Part shown: positions 46,147 through 53,407 of the stretch, in pieces
Layout of the letters: every line of letters begins with the position of its first letter
Position numbering within the stretch: the first letter of the stretch is position 1
From: Wenyingzhuangia sp. 2_MG-2023
GTDB lineage: Bacteria; Bacteroidota; Bacteroidia; Flavobacteriales; Flavobacteriaceae
Assembly: GCF_030548295.1 (NCBI RefSeq)
Contig: NZ_JAUOSB010000007.1
Span: 102,673-166,672, forward strand
Direction: 5' to 3'
DNA: 64,000 bases
Position numbers and translations under genes: made by a program
Notes under the pieces: generated by a model
Told to the model about the DNA's origin: nothing
The model's database searches: none
Seen by the model: the letters and a program-made list of their open reading frames with translations, nothing else

Positions 46147-46497
46147 ATTGATGTTTTTTAACCCAATCTAAGACAAAGTTATTGCCACTAACAAAGACTG
46201 GTTTTATGGGTTGACTACTGCTCTTGGACACCAATGCATAGAAGATGATCCAAAACAAGGTACATATAGAATACAGAGCAATGTAGGTTATAAATTTAAC
46301 GAGTATCGGTCTGTTAAAGGTTACGGAAACCACAGTAACATTGCATCGGCAATTGCTAGTGTGTTTAACTATATCGAATTGAAATTATGTTAAAATGGGA
46401 AGCTTTTAAAAACAATCTTTCTTAAAACTTATAATAGATTCAATCTTTTCATCAATTCTGGTCTATTGGAACGACTTACCGGAACTACATCTTTTTT
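46147..46497. repeat. Direct repeat copy 2 (relic of the beta-barrel gene plus end of the LytTR gene)
   Basis: This is the second copy of the repeat described at 42740-43090. The left two thirds are a decayed copy of the beta-barrel C-terminus, and the right third is the functional 3' end of the LytTR gene. Upstream (45888-46146) is the sulfatase promoter region, where I see no gene. Confidence 0.85.
46165..46393 (+). pseudogene. Relic of the beta-barrel C-terminus
   Basis: The frame reads a stop, then DKVIATNKDWFYGLTTALG, then YRIQSNVGYKFNEY and NHSNIASAIASVF. It is clearly derived from the C-terminal strands of the protein at 40965-43031 but has no start, an internal stop and a divergent end. 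It was a fragment from the moment of duplication. Confidence 0.85.
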
Positions 46498-47199
46498 GAT
46501 CAATACACTGTTGTCTTCTATATCAATAATCATTTTGGTATTGATGACATAAGATCTGTGTACTTTTAAAAATAAGTCTTTGGGTAATTTTTCTTCGATT
46601 TTTTTAAGCGTAGAATGCACTATGTGATTTTTCGCATCCGTTTTTATCTGAATATAGTCTCCTTTAGCTTCAATCAAATAAATACTAGGAATGTCTATTT
46701 TTACCAATCTACGATCAATATTCACATACAAATCATTTCCTGAAGACGATGGTTCTTCTTTGTTTGTTTTTGTGTCTTCTACAACTTCGGAAGTTATATT
46801 TGTAGCAACGGATGCCGAAGCTACTGGAGCAACCGAATTCTCTAGCTGAATGGCTTTGGTTACTTTTTGAACCGCTTTTAAAAAACGTGGCAGCAACAAA
46901 GGTTTTACAATATAATCGCAAATACATTCGTATTCAAAAGCATCAATAGCAAAATTGCTATCTGAAGTAATCAAAACAACTTTGGGAGGATTTTTAATGG
47001 TTTGAATAAAGTCAAAACCTGTAAAATCTGGCATATGAATATCTAAAAAAATCAAATCAATTTTATTTTGATTCAAAAACTTTATCGCTTGAATAGCATT
47101 AGAGAATTCTTCTACCACATTCAAATCATCTACATGGCTACATAACTGACCAATAACCAATCGAGAAGTTGCCTCATCGTCAATAATAATACAATTCAT
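46429..47199 (-). CDS. LytTR-family response regulator
   Basis: This 256-residue protein has a receiver domain (acidic pocket DDE near 7-9, phospho-acceptor Asp53 in LIFLDIHMPDFTG, Lys in CDYIVKPLL), a linker rich in Ala/Val/Ser (about 120-150), and a C-terminal LytTR DNA-binding domain (YVNIDRRLVKIDIPSIYLIEA onward). LytTR proteins bind two 9-bp direct repeats about 21 bp apart, which is what is seen at 39522 and 52735. It is the last gene of the signalling operon, 10 bp after the Hpt gene, and its 3' end lies in direct repeat 2. Confidence 0.93.
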   Translation of the reverse strand: MNCIIIDDEATSRLVIGQLCSHVDDLNVVEEFSNAIQAIKFLNQNKIDLIFLDIHMPDFTGFDFIQTIKNPPKVVLITSDSNFAIDAFEYECICDYIVKPLLLPRFLKAVQKVTKAIQLENSVAPVASASVATNITSEVVEDTKTNKEEPSSSGNDLYVNIDRRLVKIDIPSIYLIEAKGDYIQIKTDAKNHIVHSTLKKIEEKLPKDLFLKVHRSYVINTKMIIDIEDNSVLIKKDVVPVSRSNRPELMKRLNLL

Positions 47200-47209
47200 A
47201 AGTGTGCGT

Positions 47210-47527
47210 TTAGAGCGATGCCAAAAAAGAAGTCATAATCGTTAATATGTCTTCAAATTCTTTCTGATATTCAAACTCTCCTTCATTGAGACTTTCTTCA
47301 TACAGAATCGCGGTTTCATAACTTTTTTCTAAACCTAAAATACTAATTTTATGTTTAAGTTTGTGCACTATTTCTGCAATTGCTTTTGTTTCTCCTTTTT
47401 CTACACTATTGTAGTAAGTTTCTTTTTCTTTAGGAAACTCATCTTGAATAACGTTTAACAACTGATTTTCAAAACTTAAGTCGCCACCAGACAGTTGTTT
47501 GATGTAGTTAAAATTTGGAGTTTCCAT
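47210..47527 (-). CDS. Hpt (histidine phosphotransfer) protein
   Basis: This 105-residue protein is an all-helical phosphotransfer module. The phospho-accepting His55 lies in AEIVHKLKHKISILG, matching the Hpt pattern HxLKGxxxxLG except that the usual Gly is His. It would shuttle phosphate between the kinases and the receiver domains of this operon. It begins 1 nt after the second kinase and ends 10 bp before the LytTR gene. Confidence 0.85.
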   Translation of the reverse strand: METPNFNYIKQLSGGDLSFENQLLNVIQDEFPKEKETYYNSVEKGETKAIAEIVHKLKHKISILGLEKSYETAILYEESLNEGEFEYQKEFEDILTIMTSFLASL

Positions 47528-47528
47528 A

Positions 47529-48581
47529 TTATTCTTTTTGTAAAGTAAAATAAAAAGTAGTCCCTTTGTCCAATTCTGAGTTGACCCAAATTTTTCCGTT
47601 ATAGAGCTCTACTATTTTCTTGACGATTGACAATCCAATTCCTATTGACTGAGGATTGTTTTCTAATTTAAAAAAGGCTTTGAATATTTTTTCTAGATAA
47701 TCTTCTGCAATTCCTTTACCATTGTCTCTAACATAAAACTGATAAAATGCTCCCATAGAATCAAAACCTACCTCTATCACTCCCTCCTCTTTGTCATTGT
47801 AAGAAATTGCATTTACAATAAGGTTTAAAAACAATTGCTGCAAACGATGTTTGTCTCCTTGTACAACTGGCAATTTGTTTACAATAGCAATTTGAATATG
47901 ATTAGGAACATTTATAAACCCTAACATTTCAGCTAGCATCAAATCCAAATCAACAGGATATTTTTTATAATTATTTTTATCTATGGTTGAATATTCTAAA
48001 ATCCCTGTAATCAACGAATCCATTTTTTCAACATTGGTTCGAATTAAAGTCAATGTATCCAAACCATTTTCATCAAAAACAGTATTATAATCTTCTTTAA
48101 GCCAAGCAGTCAATGCATCAATACTACGCAAGGGAGATTTTAAATCATGAGAAACCATGTGGGCATATTCACTCAATTCATTGTTTTGATAAGCCAATTC
48201 CTCTAATAATTTTTCTCTTTGTTTGTTGATTTCTACAATTTCCTGAGCTTGTTGCTCCATCAGATCTACCAACTTAAAACTTTTGTTATTAGAAGGTAAT
48301 TCAGACACATTTACAACATCTCCTGATTTTTTTAAAACGGTAACAACATTTTTTAACTGGTCTATAATCAACTGTTGTTGCTCAGCATCTTTCTTTAAAA
48401 GTTGATTCGCCTCATAAAGTTCATCCGAACTTAGCACCATTGCTCTTTGAAGCATCTTAAATTGATCTTCATAGTTTTGGTATGATTTACCTACACTTTC
48501 TAAAAACCCTTTAAAACTAGGGTCTTCCGCAAGTTTTTCTAAATCAAACTTTTTCAACTGTCTCTTTAGCAACACATTCAT
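47529..48581 (-). CDS. Sensor histidine kinase without membrane segment
   Basis: This 350-residue cytoplasmic kinase has an N-terminal coiled-coil region (about 1-130), a HisKA box with His144 in AHMVSHDLKSPLRSID, and an HATPase domain with LNLIVNAISYND (N-box), VRDNGKGIAEDYL (G1) and GIGLSIVKKIVELYNGKIW (G2). No membrane helix or extracytoplasmic domain is present, so its input must come from a partner such as FIST or H-NOX. It overlaps the FIST gene by one base. Confidence 0.92.
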   Translation of the reverse strand: MNVLLKRQLKKFDLEKLAEDPSFKGFLESVGKSYQNYEDQFKMLQRAMVLSSDELYEANQLLKKDAEQQQLIIDQLKNVVTVLKKSGDVVNVSELPSNNKSFKLVDLMEQQAQEIVEINKQREKLLEELAYQNNELSEYAHMVSHDLKSPLRSIDALTAWLKEDYNTVFDENGLDTLTLIRTNVEKMDSLITGILEYSTIDKNNYKKYPVDLDLMLAEMLGFINVPNHIQIAIVNKLPVVQGDKHRLQQLFLNLIVNAISYNDKEEGVIEVGFDSMGAFYQFYVRDNGKGIAEDYLEKIFKAFFKLENNPQSIGIGLSIVKKIVELYNGKIWVNSELDKGTTFYFTLQKE

Positions 48582-49714
48582 TATTCACTTATTAAGGTAA
48601 TTGTTATGGTTTGATTGTGCAATTTACAAGTAGATTCCCCATCAAAAGGAACAATTTCTCCATAAGAATAAAATCCACAAATTGTTGGTTTATCGCCTAT
48701 TGTTCCCGCTAAATTTTCTACTTCCTCTTCCACTCTTTGATCTAACACCAACTTACGCCCAATACAGCTAATTAAAATTGCCAACTCTACCTCTTTTTCT
48801 CTTCCAGAATTGGCTTGTTGTACTGCTTTTTCGGATGCATAAACCAAATTATCAATATTACTCATCATCAAAAAAACCTTACAACCTTCACTAATATCAC
48901 CTGCTAAAATCATGGCGTTTTTCTCTTCATCAATTCCCAATACAGTTCTTACAATAGATTGTTCTTCTCCCTCTAACTGTACATCCAACGGATATAACAA
49001 AGCAGCACTTGGCAATTCTTTTGACTTGTCTCCTAAATACATTTTGTACAAATCTAGTGCTGGTTTTCCATCCAGCTCATACAATATATTTCCGTCTGAT
49101 TTGGTTACTGTTCTCTGTGGTCCAAAACGCGTCCATCCTCCATAACTAGAAAACGAGACCTCAATATCATTTCCGTAAAAACCAACCGCAATAATTTCTC
49201 CTTCTTTAGGCTCTTCGTTGTAAGAGGCTATCGTTTTTTCAAACCTTTCTGAATCTCCACACAAACCTCCTGTAATCAAGACCTCTGGTGGTGATGAACT
49301 TACCATACCTTGAGTCAATCTACTTCCGTTTACAAAACTACCTTCTGAAAGCACAAAAACATACTTCAATCCCTCTACAGGAAACTGTTCAATCAATTCT
49401 TTACCGGCTTTAAAACTATCTTGTCCAGATTTTAAAAGATTGCTTCTTTTTACAATGTATTTACTTTTTTCAAACTCAATAGCCGTAGCTACTACTTTTT
49501 CTTCTTCTATAGAATGATTGGTTATTTCTCCACAAGAAGAACCAATGACAACATGAGCATTTTCAAAAATTTCACTAACTTCTTCATAAATAGCAATAGA
49601 TTCTAAAACCAATCTATCTCCAAAGACAAGTACCAAAGGATTTACCAATGCTTGTTTTTCTCCTAAAAACTCCCAATCTCCTTTTCCATTTCTTCTCAGT
49701 TGTACCTTTTTCAT
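48581..49714 (-). CDS. FIST-domain sensory protein (NosP-like)
   Basis: This 377-residue protein has an N-terminal FIST_N domain (VIGSSCGEITNHSIEEEKV, EGLKYVFVLSEGSFVNGSRL, ITGGLCGDSERFEKT, GFYGNDIEVSFSSYGGWTRFGP) and a C-terminal FIST_C domain (DGKPALDLYKMYLGD, ILISCIGRKLVLDQRVEEEV, CGFYSYGEIVPFDG). FIST proteins sense small ligands. In NosP homologues a FIST protein binds heme and nitric oxide and tunes partner kinases. It is flanked by two kinases (1-nt gap on one side, 1-base overlap on the other) in an operon that also holds an H-NOX-like protein. Heme binding here is inference. Confidence 0.88.
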   Translation of the reverse strand: MKKVQLRRNGKGDWEFLGEKQALVNPLVLVFGDRLVLESIAIYEEVSEIFENAHVVIGSSCGEITNHSIEEEKVVATAIEFEKSKYIVKRSNLLKSGQDSFKAGKELIEQFPVEGLKYVFVLSEGSFVNGSRLTQGMVSSSPPEVLITGGLCGDSERFEKTIASYNEEPKEGEIIAVGFYGNDIEVSFSSYGGWTRFGPQRTVTKSDGNILYELDGKPALDLYKMYLGDKSKELPSAALLYPLDVQLEGEEQSIVRTVLGIDEEKNAMILAGDISEGCKVFLMMSNIDNLVYASEKAVQQANSGREKEVELAILISCIGRKLVLDQRVEEEVENLAGTIGDKPTICGFYSYGEIVPFDGESTCKLHNQTITITLISE

Positions 49715-49715
49715 T

Positions 49716-51701
49716 CTATATGTCTTTTTTAATTGTAAAATAAAATGTAGTTCCTTTTCCTAATTCGCTTTCTAACCAAATTTTCCCGTTATGCAGTTCT
49801 ACTATTTTTTTTACAATAGACAAGCCCAATCCTGAAGAGTCTTTTCGTTTGTTTAACGAATGAAAAGTTTGAAAGATTTTATCAAAATAAACCTTATCAA
49901 TTCCAATTCCGTTATCTGATACGGAAAATTCATAATCCGTATCTGTTTCTCTGCAAGAAACCTCTACAGTCCCTTTTTCTTTGTCAGAAAATTTAATTGC
50001 ATTGCTTAATAAATTCTGAAACAGTTGTTGCAACTTTATTTTATCTCCTGTAACTATTGGCAATTCTTGTTTGCAAGTAATTTTTATATTTTCAGGAATG
50101 TACATTACCTCTAATAGCTGATAAACCATGTCGTTAGTACTCACATTTCCTTTTTTCTCAAAATCTGCACCTACACTAGAATACAACAATACATCCGAAA
50201 TTAAACTTTCCATAACTTCCAATGTTTTTTCAATCATTTGAAAATTCTGAAGAGTCATTTCATCCAACTTTCCTGCATTGTCTTCTTTGATCCAAGAAAC
50301 CAAAGCATCTATACTTCTTAATGGAGATTTTAAATCATGAGAAACAACGTGTGCGTATTCTTGTAAACCTTCATTACTCTTGGCCAATTCAACAAGCAAT
50401 TGTTCTTTTTGTTTTTCTAATTTCTTTATATCTGTAATGTCAAAATTGATTCCTATAGACCCCGTGTATTCCCCATTTAAATTGTAATTAGGAGCACCAC
50501 TTACCAACCAATATCTCTTTTCTCCTTCTTTATTTTTTATCTCTATTTCATATGAATCTGAAACACCTTTTTCTCGTTTGTCTGTTGCTTCAGTCATTTT
50601 ATCTTTCGAACTTTTACTCAATATAAGCTCTCCTACTAAGTTCCCTAGCAATTCTTCTTTGGCATACCCAGACATGTCTACAAATCCTTGATTTGCAAAA
50701 ATAACTTCTCCTTTTTTGTTCAATTCTATCAAGCCCAAATTCATATTAGCAATAATGTTGCTATACTTTTGTTTTTCTGCTTCTAGACTTTTTTGATATC
50801 TTTTTCTTAGGGAAATATCTTTAAAGCTCCACAAATGTCCTTTGTAGTTTTCTCCTTTAAAAATTGGGATGTAGTCTCTTTTTAGTACTTTTCCATCTTT
50901 CAATTTAATTTCCTCCCCTATAACCGTTTCTTTATTATTTAAAATTTCTTGAGTTCTAAGTACAAAACCTCCTTCTACTTTAGCTGCAAAATTAGATTCT
51001 TTTAAAATGTCAATATAACTTTTCCCTTTCAAGCTTTCAGGTGGACAGTTGATTTCGAACAAATCACAAAAATTTTGATTGGTCAGCATCACATCATCGT
51101 GTTCATCTTCTAAAATAACACTGCTGTCTAGACTTAAAATAAGTGTTGTCAATCTATTTCTAGACTCTATCAACTCTTGTTCTGCTGCATTTTGTTTTGT
51201 AATATCTCTTAAAATTCCTTGAGCAGCAATAGGATTGTTGTGTTCATCATAGATAACACTAGCATTTACGTGCACCAATTTTAAAGTTTTGTTTTTTGTA
51301 ATTAACTTTGTTCTAAAATCAGTAATTCGTCCTGTAGTGTGTAATATTTTAAAGGAATTTGCAATATGCTCATATTCTTCTGGCTGGGTTATTTTCATCA
51401 AATTCAGAGTCTCTTCATCCAACCTATAACCTAATAAGTCTTCTGCCGCTTGGTTCATTTTGATAGCGTTCCCAGACAAATCCATCATTATGTATGGATC
51501 TACAATATTGATATAAAACCCTTTTAACTCAGAGTTTTTAACCTTTAATAAAGATTCTAATTTTTCTTTGGATTTTTTATTTTCTAGGTTTAAGTCAAAC
51601 AATTCTGCCGATTTTTTTTCTAAAATATCTTCAGCTTGTTTTCTTGCAGAGCGCTCCCTAGCCAACGCTCTTTTCAATATTTCTACCTGATCGCTACTCA
51701 T
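49716..51701 (-). CDS. Multi-PAS sensor histidine kinase without membrane segment
   Basis: This 661-residue cytoplasmic kinase has an N-terminal coiled coil (about 1-60), three PAS domains (about 60-180, 180-305, 310-430; the first ends in HVNASVIYDEHNNPIAAQG and the last includes GSIGINFDITDIKK), a HisKA box with His near 454 in AHVVSHDLKSPLRSID, and an HATPase domain ending SGLGLSIVKKIVELHNG. It overlaps the H-NOX-like gene by 4 bp (ATGA), a typical sign that the sensor acts directly on this kinase. Confidence 0.92.
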   Translation of the reverse strand: MSSDQVEILKRALARERSARKQAEDILEKKSAELFDLNLENKKSKEKLESLLKVKNSELKGFYINIVDPYIMMDLSGNAIKMNQAAEDLLGYRLDEETLNLMKITQPEEYEHIANSFKILHTTGRITDFRTKLITKNKTLKLVHVNASVIYDEHNNPIAAQGILRDITKQNAAEQELIESRNRLTTLILSLDSSVILEDEHDDVMLTNQNFCDLFEINCPPESLKGKSYIDILKESNFAAKVEGGFVLRTQEILNNKETVIGEEIKLKDGKVLKRDYIPIFKGENYKGHLWSFKDISLRKRYQKSLEAEKQKYSNIIANMNLGLIELNKKGEVIFANQGFVDMSGYAKEELLGNLVGELILSKSSKDKMTEATDKREKGVSDSYEIEIKNKEGEKRYWLVSGAPNYNLNGEYTGSIGINFDITDIKKLEKQKEQLLVELAKSNEGLQEYAHVVSHDLKSPLRSIDALVSWIKEDNAGKLDEMTLQNFQMIEKTLEVMESLISDVLLYSSVGADFEKKGNVSTNDMVYQLLEVMYIPENIKITCKQELPIVTGDKIKLQQLFQNLLSNAIKFSDKEKGTVEVSCRETDTDYEFSVSDNGIGIDKVYFDKIFQTFHSLNKRKDSSGLGLSIVKKIVELHNGKIWLESELGKGTTFYFTIKKDI

Positions 51702-52240
51702 AAGGTTTTTAGAATGGTAAATTTCACTTCAGTTCCATCTTCCTTCAATTTTTCAAAATCTATGGTTGCTTTTTCTCCAAACAATTTAAATGTTTCATTC
51801 ATCAATCCTTTTCCTAACATATACAACCCTTTATCGGACTTGTAAATCATGACCATTTTGTTGTCAGATTTTTCTATCAAATCGAACGTTGGAAGCTGAG
51901 CATCTGGGTAAATTTTTTGTACCTCTACATGGATATGATTTTCTATGGATGCCAGTAAATTCATAGGATCTTTATAATGTGCAACCAAATTTGGGTGACC
52001 TTTGACCAATGCTTGGAAAAGATGTTCCGAAAACACCAACAAGAGATCATCTGTAGAAACAGATATGTTCTTACTCAGATTTGTAATTAGCTGTAACATT
52101 TCGGAAAACTCATACGTTCCTATGGCTGTATAAGCACCTCCTGAATCTAATTCTGATTGATTTATAATTTGATCTACCATTTCTAGACCAAATTTCTCTT
52201 CTACTAATTCTAAAAACTCTGTAAAGATGATTCCTTTCAC
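51698..52240 (-). CDS. H-NOX-like (heme NO-binding) protein
   Basis: This 180-residue protein has the length and order of a stand-alone H-NOX domain: KGIIFTEFLELVEEKFG at the start, TYEFSEMLQLI, a proximal His104 in SIENHIHVEVQKIYPDAQLP, and the heme-propionate motif as Tyr133/Ser135/Lys137 in MIYKSDKGLY (YxSxK instead of the usual YxSxR). H-NOX proteins bind NO through heme and inhibit a cognate histidine kinase. It overlaps the PAS kinase by 4 bp and directly follows the receiver gene (no gap). NO rather than oxygen binding is expected for a partner of a kinase, but is inference. Confidence 0.85.
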   Translation of the reverse strand: MKGIIFTEFLELVEEKFGLEMVDQIINQSELDSGGAYTAIGTYEFSEMLQLITNLSKNISVSTDDLLLVFSEHLFQALVKGHPNLVAHYKDPMNLLASIENHIHVEVQKIYPDAQLPTFDLIEKSDNKMVMIYKSDKGLYMLGKGLMNETFKLFGEKATIDFEKLKEDGTEVKFTILKTL

Positions 52241-52657
52241 TTATATCATTATTAATTGATTAACACTCCAATAAGCTAGAAGTTTTTCAATTTTAGAAAC
52301 GTACTCTTCGTATTTTAAAGGTTTTAGCACATAGCCTGCTATTCCTATTTTGTAACATTCTAGCAAATCTTTTTTATTGTTTGATGTGCTCAAGATTATT
52401 GTAGGAATGTATCTTAGAACCTCATCATTTTTGAGTATTGTTAAAAACTCAATACCATTTATTTTAGGCATATTTAAATCTAATAAAATAATGTCAGGTA
52501 ATCTATCTTTTTGCTCCAATATTTTTAATGCTTCTTCTCCATTAGTAGCATTTTGTAGTTTATGATTTAATTTTAAAGCTGATAACGCTCTATTGAATTT
52601 CATCACCTCTATGGTATCGTCTTCAATCAATAATATTTTTAATGAGTTGTCCATCAC
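52241..52657 (-). CDS. Single-domain response regulator (CheY-like)
   Basis: This 138-residue receiver has the acidic pair in IEDDTIEVMKFN, phospho-acceptor Asp60 in IILLDLNMPKING, Thr/Ser in IIILSTSNNK and Lys in GYVLKPLKYEEY. With no output domain it probably serves as a phosphate relay or sink for the two kinases and Hpt. It is the first gene of the operon and directly abuts the H-NOX gene. Its upstream region holds the LytTR-like double site. Confidence 0.93.
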   Translation of the reverse strand: MMDNSLKILLIEDDTIEVMKFNRALSALKLNHKLQNATNGEEALKILEQKDRLPDIILLDLNMPKINGIEFLTILKNDEVLRYIPTIILSTSNNKKDLLECYKIGIAGYVLKPLKYEEYVSKIEKLLAYWSVNQLIMI

Positions 52658-52734
52658 TTTAATTTAATATTCAAAAATAAAATTACTACCTTAATCAAAA
52701 TAAAAGCAGTTTAATTCGATATGTCATGGTTTAG

Positions 52735-52768
52735 TATCGGTGAAACGTAGTTATCTATCGGTAAACGG
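52735..52768. promoter_or_regulatory. LytTR-like double site upstream of the signalling operon
   Basis: TATCGGTGAAACG at 52735 and TATCGGTAAACGG at 52756 are direct repeats exactly 21 bp apart, the spacing LytTR dimers use. They lie about 78-111 bp before the first gene of the operon, in the divergent gap with the small gene at 52918, and resemble the pair at 39522-39555. Confidence 0.55.
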
Positions 52769-52917
52769 GAAAACGTTTTTAAGAGTAGATGCAATTCAAC
52801 TTATCGTTACAAGATACCCACATAACTAACAAGAGTTTATGCTTGACGAAATACCTAAATTTTAAAACTCTTAACAAACTAATTTTGAAGCACACAACTA
52901 ACTAAAACTTTACACTT

Positions 52918-53073
52918 ATGAAAAACTTGACCTACTCTCAGTATTCAACATTATTACAAAAAGTAAAAGGAAATCCTTATTTGTATGTTTCTACCTACAC
53001 AGAAGCAAAAAGAAATTTAATTCCAGAACAATTCAATTTATTTCAACAAGAAATTAACAATATAGCCGTGTAG
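52918..53073 (+). CDS. Small 51-codon protein, unknown
   Basis: A complete ATG-to-TAG frame of 51 codons reads MKNLTYSQYSTLLQK, then VKGNPYLYVSTYTEAKRN, then LIPEQFNLFQQEINNIAV. It is polar and Gln/Asn/Tyr-rich, with no membrane helix or signal. It is supported by a TAATTTTG -7-like box at 52880-52887 (about 31 bp before the ATG) and by a very strong terminator at 53091-53134 right after the stop. It is divergent from the signalling operon and near its LytTR-like sites, so it may be part of the regulon. Family not recognised. Confidence 0.6.
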   Translation: MKNLTYSQYSTLLQKVKGNPYLYVSTYTEAKRNLIPEQFNLFQQEINNIAV

Positions 53074-53090
53074 TTGCAAACAACCACATA

Positions 53091-53134
53091 AAAAGAAGAG
53101 GAAGTAATGATATATCATTACTTCCTCTTCTTTT
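53091..53134 (+). terminator. Strong terminator of the small gene
   Basis: About 20-bp stem AAAGAAGAGGAAGTAATGA / TCATTACTTCCTCTTCTTT followed by a T-run. Confidence 0.92.
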
Positions 53135-53148
53135 TTGTTTTAAGCACA

Positions 53149-53178
53149 AAAAAACCATCTCGGACTGAGATGGTTTTA
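53149..53178. terminator. Second hairpin
   Basis: Stem AAAACCATCTC / GAGATGGTTTT with a GGACT-type loop just after the first terminator. The rest of the stretch to 53407 holds only the 18-codon frame at 53261 and no supported gene. Confidence 0.7.
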
Positions 53179-53260
53179 GGCTTTAAGTAGTGGTCCCACA
53201 TGGCATGTACTAAATAAAAATAATACACTAACTACCAATTACTTAACTACTCAAATCAAA

Positions 53261-53334
53261 ATGATATTTTTAACAGCATCAATATTAGTTTTTATATTCC
53301 TCCTTTGTTACGAGTAGAAGTGTTTGAAAATTAA
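53261..53334 (+). other. Possible relic of a KdpF-like small membrane peptide
   Basis: ATG at 53261 opens an 18-codon hydrophobic frame MIFLTASILVFIFLLCYE. With a shift of frame at the end it would continue LLRVEVFEN, which resembles the KdpF tail LLRPEKF. No kdpA follows. This is weak and rests on a few residues only. Confidence 0.2.
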
Positions 53335-53407
53335 TTTTAAAGCTAGGGCTATCTTTATAGTGTAACGATTATTAAACAATAATTATAATAAATCTTCTAT
53401 CACACCT

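Noticed and set aside
46211..46393. 60-codon plus-strand frame with a start
   Set aside because: It is the open part of the beta-barrel relic in direct repeat 2, not a gene; it lacks a signal and most of the barrel.
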